Positions 8,536 through 16,772 of a DNA stretch of 45,012 bases are shown here, piece by piece (the first letter of the stretch is position 1; each line of letters begins with the position of its first letter). The stretch is from assembly GCA_964437505.1 (NCBI GenBank), contig CAYTGU010000014.1, forward strand, positions 1 to 45,012, given 5' to 3'. The notes under the pieces are model-generated. The model made no database searches, was not told where the DNA came from, and saw only the letters and a list, made by a program, of their open reading frames with translations. This stretch comes from JAHJDO01 sp964437505. Lineage in GTDB: Bacteria > JAHJDO01. The position numbers and the translations under genes were made by a program.

Positions 8536-9545
8536 AACTTTACCTCCATAGTTTTCCCTGTTTCAGCACTCTCATCAATCGCTTTTAGCACATCCACTAT
8601 TCCTCTTTCTTGTCTAAATGTATAGGGATAAGATTTTTCTCCTTTTAAGGCTTTTAGGAAATCATCTATTTCTTCAATATACATCCTTTCATTTATTTTT
8701 ACCGAGTATCCAGGTTCTGTTAATAATTCATTCTCTTCAGGATATTCTTCCCATTCTTTTTTCTCAGCAAGATAAACCTTCAGCTTGCTTTCTTCTGAAT
8801 TCCAGACAATATTCCCTTCTTCACCTACAAGTTTCATTTCCCTCCCCGATTTACGGGAGATTACATCTATCATCATATTCCCCAAAATTCCATTATCAAG
8901 TTCCAAAATAACTTGATAAATATCATCAATATCTGTTTCTAAATCAGATACCTTTGATTTAAAAGCGCTTACTTTTTTAATCTTTCCCAGCATCCACGTT
9001 ATCCATGTTAATTCAAAAGCAACCATTTCCCTACACCCTGAAGTTTCTTTCTTAGAATAATATACATGACGATAGTCTTCACATGAATGCCAATCAGGCA
9101 AGTAAGCGCCCAGATGATAGATAAAGGATAGGATTTTTCCTGTTTTTTTCTCTTTTGCAAATTTCTTCATCAACTTTAATGAATGCTTGTGAGACAGTGT
9201 AAAGCTCGGAACAGCAACAAGTCCTCCTTTTTCCTCAATAGCCACTAAATCATCTATGCCTTCAGAAAGAAAATTTGATTCAGTAAAAAAATGTTTTTTT
9301 TCTTTAGCAACTCTCATTGCATAATGATGATGAAGATTACTTGGAACAGAGATAATGAAAACATCCGGTTTTTTAGCCATTGCATCTTCGAATCTCGCAA
9401 ATGTTTCTACCCCATATTTTTCTTTTACCTCTTTACACCTATCTTCTCTTACATCAAAACCGATAATATTTTTTTCTTTCAAATACTGCAAACATCTTAT
9501 TCTCCTCTTTCCCATAGAACCAAGTCCTATCACTAGAAATTTCAT
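8532..9545 (-). CDS. Gfo/Idh/MocA family protein lacking the EKP motif
   Basis: 337 residues. The N-terminal Rossmann motif GLGSMGKRR at 7-15 and the VPSNLHH segment mark the Gfo/Idh/MocA family. Where members normally have EKP (with the catalytic Lys), this protein reads TESNFLS, so Lys and Pro are missing. The C-domain has the LPDWHSCEDYR region often seen in family members from surface-sugar clusters (from memory). It may be a divergent dehydrogenase, isomerase or partner of the neighbouring paralogue. AAGGA precedes the ATG. Overlaps the aminotransferase start by four bases. Confidence 0.85.
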   Translation of the reverse strand: MKFLVIGLGSMGKRRIRCLQYLKEKNIIGFDVREDRCKEVKEKYGVETFARFEDAMAKKPDVFIISVPSNLHHHYAMRVAKEKKHFFTESNFLSEGIDDLVAIEEKGGLVAVPSFTLSHKHSLKLMKKFAKEKKTGKILSFIYHLGAYLPDWHSCEDYRHVYYSKKETSGCREMVAFELTWITWMLGKIKKVSAFKSKVSDLETDIDDIYQVILELDNGILGNMMIDVISRKSGREMKLVGEEGNIVWNSEESKLKVYLAEKKEWEEYPEENELLTEPGYSVKINERMYIEEIDDFLKALKGEKSYPYTFRQERGIVDVLKAIDESAETGKTMEVKL

Positions 9546-9588
9546 ATTTCCATCCTTTTTTTATTTCTTTTATTTATTAAAAGGCAAC

Positions 9589-10554
9589 TTATCTCAATGA
9601 ATTAATTAGCAAATACGCAGTTTTTAAAGTTTCAAAAGCGTCATTCGCATTAACAATTGAATTAAGTTGATTCTTAGATGCTCTAAAAAATTGATTGTGT
9701 TCCTCAATAAAAGACTCATTGCGTTCTTCTGCTACATCTATTATTTTAAATGGGGACACCTCATGTTTATAAACTATAATTTGACTATTCATCGTGGAGT
9801 ACAAGATTTTCCCTTTATCACCAATTAACATAATAGACCGTTGGGAAGGATATTGAATATAATCCATATAAAGAGTTATAACAGCCCCTGTCTCAAACTG
9901 AAGAACACAGCCCACTATGTTTGGGTCGGCTTTTTTCTCCACCTCTCCCAGTTTAGCGTGTATCCCCAGTGTTCTACTTACCGAGCCAAGAAACCAGCGT
10001 AAATAATCAATCTCATGCGTATAGGTTAATATCAAACTCCATGGTTGATTTAAATAACAGTCTGTCTTTGCATTTATTAGGGTTTCATATGCCCCAAGAC
10101 TTACCTGCCCTCCTACCACATTCCCTATTATCTTCTTATCCAACAAAGACTTAATAGTCCCATATGCCTTTGTATAACGCAGTGCATATCCAACAGCAAA
10201 AACTTTATTTGATTTGGTTGCTATGTCTATAATTTTTCTTGCTGAACTTAAATTATCTGCTAGTGGCTTTTCACAGAAGACATGAGCTCCAGACTCCAAA
10301 GCTGCTATTGCTATTACAGCATGTAGCCCTTCATGAGTGCAGACGAAAACAAATTCTGGCTTTTCTTCTAAAGCTTTCCTATAATCTTTGAATTGTCTAT
10401 CAACTTTTGTCTTCTTACAAGTATTTACAAGACTGGACTCAATAGGATCACATATTGATAGGCAAACATCCTTTCTTTTACCTAAAAGCCTTGCATGCCT
10501 TTGACCTATCGAACCACATCCAATAACAAGCACTTTTTTTTTACGAGCGTACAC
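9589..10554 (-). CDS. Gfo/Idh/MocA family oxidoreductase
   Basis: 321 residues from a GTG start with GAGGAG about five bases upstream. Rossmann GCGSIGQRHAR at 12-22, the VCTHEGLHA substrate-side loop, and the intact catalytic motif CEKP (about 94-97). The likely reaction is NAD(P)-dependent oxidoreduction of a sugar, sugar acid or cyclitol. It is clearly more conventional than its downstream neighbour. It is preceded by an 84-base gap after the DapA-family gene in which no convincing promoter is seen, so it is probably part of the same operon. Confidence 0.88.
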   Translation of the reverse strand: MYARKKKVLVIGCGSIGQRHARLLGKRKDVCLSICDPIESSLVNTCKKTKVDRQFKDYRKALEEKPEFVFVCTHEGLHAVIAIAALESGAHVFCEKPLADNLSSARKIIDIATKSNKVFAVGYALRYTKAYGTIKSLLDKKIIGNVVGGQVSLGAYETLINAKTDCYLNQPWSLILTYTHEIDYLRWFLGSVSRTLGIHAKLGEVEKKADPNIVGCVLQFETGAVITLYMDYIQYPSQRSIMLIGDKGKILYSTMNSQIIVYKHEVSPFKIIDVAEERNESFIEEHNQFFRASKNQLNSIVNANDAFETLKTAYLLINSLR

Positions 10555-10639
10555 CTACTCTCCTCAAATGCTAGATCATTAGTTTCCATGAGTTATCTTA
10601 TGATGCCTTTCATATAATAACTTATACATCTCAAATCTC

Positions 10640-11536
10640 CTAAATTAACTTATATTCCTTCATCAATCTATACACTTTATTCTTACTCTCTTTCTCAAGC
10701 TTACAATAGTCAGATGCAAAATTGCCTTCGTATCCCAGCAAATTCATTCCATAACTGAAAGCAGGAAATACGTCCAATTCAAGTATCTTATCCCTAAAAG
10801 ATGTTATCCTTTTCTGAACAAGTTCTGCTTTTCTCCAATCCTCTTTATCAAGAGATGCTTTTAATTCTTTCATCCATTCTGGAAACAAACAAAAAATGCC
10901 GTCAAGTTGTAGTTTAAGTCCATATCTATAAAATACATCCATCAAATCAACCTGCGCACTTATAATATCAAAATCCTGATTTTTTTTGAAATAATCATGA
11001 AGCTTCCTTACATAAGCAGGATCATGTGAACACTTAATACCTGCAATATTTGGATGTTTGCTTAATTCAACAACTGTATCAATTTCTATTTTTATCTTTG
11101 TTACTTGAGGCAAATCGTACAAATACAGGGGAAAAGGCGAATAATTTGCTATTTCTGTGAAAAATATTAATAAATCCTTCTGGCTTGCGCCATGATAAAA
11201 AGGCGTTGTAAGAGCTATTCCATCTATCTTAAGTTTTTTGATAGAGTCTATTCTGTCTTTTACTCTTCCAATACCGTTATCCATACATCCTACAATCACA
11301 GGAAGAACAGAATTTATGCAATCAACTGCTGTTTCAGCCACTTCGGCAAATACATTGTTTTTGATAGTAGCCTGCTTTCCCATTGAACCCATACATAATA
11401 TTCCGCTGATGTTTGCTTTTATCTGGTCGTCAATATGCTTTTTAAAACTTTCTTTTACAAGATTTTCATTCTTATCCAATGGAGTCCCTATAGCTGTTAT
11501 AAAACCCTCTGAAAATCTTCTGTTCATAAATCTCAT
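10640..11536 (-). CDS. DapA/N-acetylneuraminate lyase family protein
   Basis: 298 residues, the usual length for this TIM-barrel Schiff-base aldolase family. The catalytic Lys is in AGIKCSHD (about residue 170) and the Tyr in YLYDLPQVT (about 140). The loop that reads GTTGE in dihydrodipicolinate synthases is GSMGK here, so the substrate is probably not aspartate semialdehyde. It probably cleaves or forms a 2-keto(-deoxy) sugar acid from pyruvate. The position after a carbohydrate-type regulator and next to oxidoreductases supports sugar-acid metabolism. The start overlaps the upstream gene by four bases (ATGA). Confidence 0.85.
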   Translation of the reverse strand: MRFMNRRFSEGFITAIGTPLDKNENLVKESFKKHIDDQIKANISGILCMGSMGKQATIKNNVFAEVAETAVDCINSVLPVIVGCMDNGIGRVKDRIDSIKKLKIDGIALTTPFYHGASQKDLLIFFTEIANYSPFPLYLYDLPQVTKIKIEIDTVVELSKHPNIAGIKCSHDPAYVRKLHDYFKKNQDFDIISAQVDLMDVFYRYGLKLQLDGIFCLFPEWMKELKASLDKEDWRKAELVQKRITSFRDKILELDVFPAFSYGMNLLGYEGNFASDYCKLEKESKNKVYRLMKEYKLI

Positions 11537-11961
11537 CTCACTTTCTCAATTACTACTCTACATATACCTTTTTCTTCATCTATATATTCAGTATTACATT
11601 TAAATCCATACTTCTCTATTATTCTAGGATATAGTACTCCACAATGCTTACAATAGTCTTTGTATTTTTTTATATGTTTTGTTCTTCTTAAAATCCCAAC
11701 TGATGGACATTCATACATTTCTATTGAGAATCTGTTTTCATCAGCACTCATCTTATAGTTTGCACCTTCCTCGATTAATGTATGAGTCCAGTATTCCTTC
11801 ATTCCCTCTATGCCTTTTTCCCTTGCAAGAGTTTCCAGATTCTGCAGAAAAGTATCTGATATCCCTTCCCAGAAGTTTACAACCTTCTTCTTGCCGCCTT
11901 TTTTATCCAGAAATTTAAATAATTCATTATAGGCTAATATGAACTCAGTGCATGAAATCAT
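11533..11961 (-). CDS. Cys-rich domain protein, paralogue of the regulator's C-terminal domain (ATC-hydrolase-like?)
   Basis: 142 residues. Conserved-looking features are KGIEGMKEYW, EGANYK, ECPS, YCKHC and a final GICRV, giving Cys at CP, CxHC and GxC. The same pattern in the same order (GLEEHW, DADYK, KCPA, FCEHC, GSCL) forms the C-terminal ~140 residues of the adjacent regulator, so the two are homologous. The CP...CxxC...GxC layout resembles the L-2-amino-thiazoline-4-carboxylic acid hydrolase family (PF14196), a weak recognition from memory. A metal- or ligand-sensing role is equally possible. GGAAAGGAAAC precedes the ATG, which overlaps the regulator stop. Confidence 0.6.
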   Translation of the reverse strand: MISCTEFILAYNELFKFLDKKGGKKKVVNFWEGISDTFLQNLETLAREKGIEGMKEYWTHTLIEEGANYKMSADENRFSIEMYECPSVGILRRTKHIKKYKDYCKHCGVLYPRIIEKYGFKCNTEYIDEEKGICRVVIEKVR

Positions 11962-13466
11962 AAGTTTCCTTTCCAGAATTTCTGCAGACAGCTACCTTTA
12001 TTCTGATCATATTCTATGTAGCTTTCATATCCAACGTTCTGGCAAATTTGGCTGTTAAGTATCCTACAATGTTCGCAGAATTTATCAAATATCTCATAGT
12101 TGTATTTCTTCATATGACTAATGGCAGGACATTTATTTATCTTTAAATTAAGCACATTATCATCATAGAAAAGTTTATAATCCGCATCTTCAAGATCAAA
12201 TATTTTCTTCCAGTGTTCTTCAAGTCCTTTAAGCCCGTTCTTGAGCAATTCCTCTGATAACGGAGAATAAACTGTATTAGCCAACTCTCTCAAATATTCT
12301 TTAATACCATTGTCTCCATAACTAGCATATATATATTTTAATCCATAACTCATTGCGCCATGAAAATCCTTATGGACATTCTTTCTTGTTTTACTCATGC
12401 TTTGTGCCTCTATGCCTAATCTCTTACAACTATTTCCTTCAAAGAATTTATAAGGTATTGTCTTGCTTTTAACTTTCTTGCCATTGATTAAATTGATTAT
12501 CATCTTCCCTGCAAGACGATAAGTTTTATTTATATCAACTTCAAAGCCTGTAAGTAATGAATTTTTTGCGTTTATTTTTCTAATCTTCTGAGTAGCTACC
12601 ATAAGTGATATATCTTCGGGAATACCTAATCCTCTATCCCTGATTTCATCAACTGCATAATTAAACATATGTATATCAAATAGAATAGCTGTTGCTCCAG
12701 CATCAATAAGATTGTTTGTTGCTTTAATTACATCAGAGGCATTGCTAATATCTGTCATTATGTATTTACTTTGAGTCGCCAGTCCAAGACTGTTGTATGC
12801 ATTTTCGTATCCTCTTATTCCTCTCATCACTCCAATATTCTTCTTATTACCAATTACAAATCCTATCTTTCTATGTCCTAATTCTAAAAGATAAGATATC
12901 CCTTCGTTTACAAGCTTAAAATAATCCACATTTATATAAGGAATATTTTCCAGTGAGGTATTTCCGATAATAACAAATGGCACGTTTTTAGAGGCAAACC
13001 ATTCATGAACCTCGCCTGGTACAGAGACTAGGATAAAGCCATCTGCTTTTTTTTGAGAAATAAGATTGTTAATTTGTTGCTTTTTCGAGTAATGTTCAAG
13101 ACTTATTAACAAAATATGATAACCTGCTTTGTTTAAAACTTTTTCTATCGATTTTATAAGAGAGATACTGGCAGGATGTCTTGCCTCAAATATTTCGCTT
13201 ACCACAACAGCAATATTCTTTGTCTTGTTCCCAGATATATCCTTTATAAACGTTCCCTTTGCCGAAACACGTTCTACAAGCCCTTCTGCTTCAAGGACTC
13301 TAAGTGCCTCTACAGCCGTGTTTCTGCTGATATCAAACTTCTTTACTAACTCTCTTCCTGAATAGAACTTATCCCCTTTATTAAATTTGCCCTCCTTAAT
13401 CTCCTTATGTAGGATCTCTTTTAATTGACTATACTTCGGTATCGCATTTTTTAAGCAACTAACCAT
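11958..13466 (-). CDS. GntR-HTH/LacI-sensor transcriptional regulator with extra Cys-rich C-terminal domain
   Basis: 502 residues. Residues about 8-75 are a GntR winged helix (PKYSQLKEILHKEI, SRNTAVEALRVLEAEGLVER). Residues about 84-355 are a LacI/periplasmic-binding-like sensor (IAVVVSEIF, LGHRKIGFVIG, FEVDINKTYRLAGKMII). This GntR+LacI layout is that of AraR-type sugar-responsive repressors, which are usually about 360-390 residues. The last ~140 residues are an added domain with CPA, FCEHC and GSCL Cys motifs, homologous to the next gene's product. It is first in the accessory operon behind a strong promoter and probably controls it in response to the pathway substrate. Confidence 0.85.
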   Translation of the reverse strand: MVSCLKNAIPKYSQLKEILHKEIKEGKFNKGDKFYSGRELVKKFDISRNTAVEALRVLEAEGLVERVSAKGTFIKDISGNKTKNIAVVVSEIFEARHPASISLIKSIEKVLNKAGYHILLISLEHYSKKQQINNLISQKKADGFILVSVPGEVHEWFASKNVPFVIIGNTSLENIPYINVDYFKLVNEGISYLLELGHRKIGFVIGNKKNIGVMRGIRGYENAYNSLGLATQSKYIMTDISNASDVIKATNNLIDAGATAILFDIHMFNYAVDEIRDRGLGIPEDISLMVATQKIRKINAKNSLLTGFEVDINKTYRLAGKMIINLINGKKVKSKTIPYKFFEGNSCKRLGIEAQSMSKTRKNVHKDFHGAMSYGLKYIYASYGDNGIKEYLRELANTVYSPLSEELLKNGLKGLEEHWKKIFDLEDADYKLFYDDNVLNLKINKCPAISHMKKYNYEIFDKFCEHCRILNSQICQNVGYESYIEYDQNKGSCLQKFWKGNL

Positions 13467-13519
13467 TTACCCCTTCCTTAGCTATTTCAAGCTGGCTGAC
13501 TAGCCCATCCAGTTTAGAT

Positions 13520-13547
13520 ATTATCACATTTACACAATTCCTGTCAA
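13520..13547 (-). promoter_or_regulatory. Sigma70-type promoter for the regulator/accessory operon
   Basis: On the minus strand: perfect TTGACA (13542-13547), a 16-base spacer and GATAAT (13520-13525); TAATAT with an 18-base spacer is an alternative. It lies 54 bases before the regulator ATG. Just downstream, around the expected start site, are short dyads (CTGG...CCAG at 13490-13510 and GGCT...AGCC), which could be an autoregulatory operator. Confidence 0.65.
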
Positions 13548-13583
13548 GAAAATATTCGGCACAACTTTAGAGGATGTCGATTT

Positions 13584-14474
13584 TTATTCTAATGATTTAT
13601 TTTTAGGCTGGGTTTTCCAACGATTATGCAGCCAGAACCACTGGTCAGGGTATTGTTTGATATAAGATTCAATAACCTTAGAAAATTGAGCTGTGTATTT
13701 CTGTATATCACTGTCTGAGTTTTCAGAACTATGCGCATATATAGGGTTTCCAATAAGTATTTTGTGGTATTTTCCCTCTCTTACAATAAAAGCTGGAACA
13801 ACAGGTACTCCTGTTCTTAAGGCAAAAACAGCTACTCCTTTCGCTGTAGCTGCAGGTTGCCCGAAAAAATCTACAAAAACCATATCCTTCCTTGTATTTT
13901 GATCCATTAATATAGCAACCAGTTCATTATTACTGAGCGCGCGAAGCACCTTTCTAATGGGATCGTTCTTCTGAATAACTTTCATTCCAACAAGCCTTCT
14001 ATACCTATCAATAATATGCCCTATCTTTTTATTATCTGAAAGTCTACCAATTACATTCACAGGATATCCTCCAAGCCCAAAAGCAGCGCCTAGAAGTTCC
14101 CAATTTCCAAAATGCGCGCCAAGCAAAATAGCTCCATTACCGTGTCTCAGTATAGCATCTATTTTTGATAACTCCGATGTATCAACAACCCTTTTTATTC
14201 TTGTCCCATTCATTCTTGGAAGCTGCAGGAATTCCAAAAGTGTCTTACCAAGATTTTTATATGTTTCTCTTGCTATCTTTTTCAACTCAATGTCGCTTTT
14301 CTGATTTCCAAAAGCAAACTTGAGATTTTTTAAAACTTGTTTTCTTCTGACTCTGAGTATATAAAAGGCAAAATCTCCAAGAAGATTGCCCAAAAAGAGC
14401 ATTACATTTCTCGGCAGGTATCTTACCAAGACAGCTATTGTCACTCCCCCAAAATACTCGTACGTATGTTTCAT
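13584..14474 (-). CDS. Lipid A biosynthesis (LpxL/HtrB-like) lysophospholipid acyltransferase
   Basis: 296 residues, normal for the LPLAT LpxL/LpxM group. The catalytic HX4E motif is HFGNWE (about residue 110). MDQNTRKD and the following GQPA, and GVPVVPAF, match the acyl-acceptor blocks. An N-terminal hydrophobic helix would anchor it in the inner membrane. It probably adds a secondary acyl chain to lipid A, which implies an outer membrane with LPS. It is the last gene of the long run that begins at valS. Its ATG overlaps the GT4 stop by four bases, tying it to glycolipid assembly. Confidence 0.88.
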   Translation of the reverse strand: MKHTYEYFGGVTIAVLVRYLPRNVMLFLGNLLGDFAFYILRVRRKQVLKNLKFAFGNQKSDIELKKIARETYKNLGKTLLEFLQLPRMNGTRIKRVVDTSELSKIDAILRHGNGAILLGAHFGNWELLGAAFGLGGYPVNVIGRLSDNKKIGHIIDRYRRLVGMKVIQKNDPIRKVLRALSNNELVAILMDQNTRKDMVFVDFFGQPAATAKGVAVFALRTGVPVVPAFIVREGKYHKILIGNPIYAHSSENSDSDIQKYTAQFSKVIESYIKQYPDQWFWLHNRWKTQPKNKSLE

Positions 14475-15595
14475 ATTTTCTTCTCTATGAGACTGTTATA
14501 GAGGTTTTCAGTTTTACGAATCATCTTCATTAAGGAAAACTTTTCAACTGCCTGTTTGGCAGTAAGTCCCATTTTTTTAGTCAATTCTTCATTGCCAGCT
14601 AATATCAGCATCCTATCTGCAAGAGCATCCTCATCCCTGGAAGGAACAATAAATCCATTTTCTCCATCAACAATAATCTCGTTATTACCACCCACATCTG
14701 TTGCAACAACTGGCCTGCTGCAGGCCATTGACTCCAAAACTACATTTGAGAAACCTTCTCTAATGGATGAAATCACCGAAATATCAGAAAGGTAAAGCAT
14801 ATCTTTAATATCTTCTCTGTTGCCTGTAAAAACAACATTCTCTTTTATGCCTAATCTTTCTGAAAGAGACTCCAAGCTGTGTCTCATGGGACCGTCCCCA
14901 ATTATCAAAAACTTTAGGTTTTGCATTTTAGGGATTATCTTTTTTGCTGCTCTTAATAGGTGTTCGTGTCCCTTTTGCGGATGAAGTCGGCCTATAGCTG
15001 TTATTACTTTATCGTCTCGCAATAAGCCTAATTCAGCCTTTTTCTCAGCTATTATTTCCTGAGAAGGTATGTTCTTCTGCCATAAATCCAAATCTACTCC
15101 ATTATAGATAACCTCAAACTTATCAGCAGGAACATTAGTATTTTTTACATAAAAGCTTTTAACTGCTTCTGATACTGCAATAATCTTATCGGAGTATGCA
15201 GAAAGCCATTTGTCTAATCTTAACTGCCAATTGCTTTTCCATGTATCCATATTATGCTCATTTGCAATTATAACAGGCACACCTGCTAATTTTGCAGCGA
15301 TTCTTCCTGTAGTATTGGGTTTATGGCAGTGAGTATGAACTATATCAATATTTTCCTTCTTCATAATTGAGCACAATCTATAAATACAGACAGGGTCAAA
15401 CTTGAATTTGCGCGGGATTATTTTGACTGGAATTCCAGACTGTTCAAGACGATTTTGTAGCTTCCCTGTTTTAAAACTGCATACAATAATACTATATCTC
15501 TCCTCGTTAAGTTTGGGTAAAAGAGAGATCATTCTTTTCTGAACACCACCTACACCCAGATTTGAAATTATGCGTAATATTCTAATTTTTCCCAT
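14471..15595 (-). CDS. GT4 family glycosyltransferase
   Basis: 374 residues from ATG 15595; an in-frame start at 15640 would lie deep in the malic enzyme gene, so I reject it. GT-B fold: N-terminal IISNLGVGGVQKRM glycine loop, HTHCHKPNTTGR, and the C-terminal GRLHPQKGHEHLLRA, IREGFSNVVLESMACSRPVVATD nucleotide-sugar site with the EX7E pattern. It transfers a sugar from a nucleotide donor to an envelope glycan or lipid; the exact sugar is unknown. It overlaps the malic enzyme gene by 14 bases and the acyltransferase by four. Confidence 0.88.
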   Translation of the reverse strand: MGKIRILRIISNLGVGGVQKRMISLLPKLNEERYSIIVCSFKTGKLQNRLEQSGIPVKIIPRKFKFDPVCIYRLCSIMKKENIDIVHTHCHKPNTTGRIAAKLAGVPVIIANEHNMDTWKSNWQLRLDKWLSAYSDKIIAVSEAVKSFYVKNTNVPADKFEVIYNGVDLDLWQKNIPSQEIIAEKKAELGLLRDDKVITAIGRLHPQKGHEHLLRAAKKIIPKMQNLKFLIIGDGPMRHSLESLSERLGIKENVVFTGNREDIKDMLYLSDISVISSIREGFSNVVLESMACSRPVVATDVGGNNEIIVDGENGFIVPSRDEDALADRMLILAGNEELTKKMGLTAKQAVEKFSLMKMIRKTENLYNSLIEKKI

Positions 15596-16772
15596 GCACT
15601 CTTGCCACCCCGCTGTCTCTTGCTGCCTTTGCGACGGCATTGGAAACAGCTGTTTTTAGTCTATCATCAAATGGATTGACAATTATGTAGTCCTCACGCA
15701 ATTTTCTTTTGAGTATTAAGCCTGCTAATGCTTTCGCAGCTGCTATTTTCATTTTTTCATTTATATCCGATGCTCTTACGTCTAAGGCTCCCCTGAATAT
15801 TCCGGGAAAAGCTAACACATTATTGATCTGATTTGGGAAATCGCTGCGACCTGTTCCTATAATTCTTGCTCCAGCATCCTTGGCATCCTTAGGCATGATC
15901 TCAGAAACGGGATTCGACATAGCGAACACAATGGCTTCCTTATTCATATTTCTTATCATTTCCCCGCTCACTAAACCAGGTCCAGATACTCCTATAAACA
16001 CGTCAGATCCAACTATGGCATCTGCCAGAGTTCCTGATAAGTTCTCAGGATTCGTAATTCCTGAAATCTCTTTCTTTGCAAAATTCATATTGTCTTGTCT
16101 GCTTTTGTGTATTATGCCAGCCCTATCGCATACAAGAATATTTCTGCATCCTGCATTAGTAAGCAGTTTTGATATGGCGATCCCGGCAGCTCCTGCGCCA
16201 AGTACAACAACTCTTATTTTGTTTATTTGTTTACTAACTAATTGTAATGCGTTAATCAATGCGGCATACACAACAACCGCTGTTCCATGCTGATCATCGT
16301 GAAAAACGGGAATATCTAATTCTTTTTTAAGCTTTTCCTCTATAAGAAAACATCTTGGCGCTGATATGTCTTCAAGATTAATTCCTCCAAACCCCGGAGA
16401 AATTAGTTTCACTGCTTTTACTATTTCATCAGTATCTTGTGAATTTATACATACAGGGAAAGCATCCACCCCTCCAAATTGTTTAAAAAGAACAGCTTTC
16501 CCCTCCATAACAGGCAAAGCTGCATCTGCTCCAATATTGCCCAAGCCTAAAACAGCACTTCCGTCAGTAACAATAGCTATTGTGTTCCATTTTGAGGTAA
16601 GGTCATAAATCTTCTCTCTATTTCTAAAAATTTGCCTGCATGGTTCTGCAACTCCGGGAGTATATGCAATGCTTAAGTCATGAATAGTATTTAGTTTAAT
16701 CTTACTTTTAATTTCAATCTTACCTTTTAATTTTTTATGAGCCTCAAGTGATTCTCTACTTAATCTTTCCAT
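15582..16772 (-). CDS. NAD(P)-dependent malic enzyme
   Basis: 396 residues, matching the short bacterial malic enzymes without a phosphotransacetylase domain. Oxidative decarboxylation of malate to pyruvate. Seen: YTPGVAEPC with the catalytic Tyr, TDGSAVLGLGN, MEGKAVLFKQFGG, FHDDQHGTAVV (metal and catalytic region), VVLGAGAAGIAI nucleotide motif and FAMSNPVSEI. ATG 16772 is chosen over 16799 because AAGGAG lies just before it and the N-terminus then aligns with the family. Metabolically out of place between tsaB and a glycosyltransferase, but tightly overlapped with both. Confidence 0.95.
   Translation of the reverse strand: MERLSRESLEAHKKLKGKIEIKSKIKLNTIHDLSIAYTPGVAEPCRQIFRNREKIYDLTSKWNTIAIVTDGSAVLGLGNIGADAALPVMEGKAVLFKQFGGVDAFPVCINSQDTDEIVKAVKLISPGFGGINLEDISAPRCFLIEEKLKKELDIPVFHDDQHGTAVVVYAALINALQLVSKQINKIRVVVLGAGAAGIAISKLLTNAGCRNILVCDRAGIIHKSRQDNMNFAKKEISGITNPENLSGTLADAIVGSDVFIGVSGPGLVSGEMIRNMNKEAIVFAMSNPVSEIMPKDAKDAGARIIGTGRSDFPNQINNVLAFPGIFRGALDVRASDINEKMKIAAAKALAGLILKRKLREDYIIVNPFDDRLKTAVSNAVAKAARDSGVARVHGKN

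Noticed and set aside
13548..13583. Terminator after the lpxL-like gene
   Set aside because: No hairpin with T-run is seen, so read-through into the regulator operon cannot be excluded.
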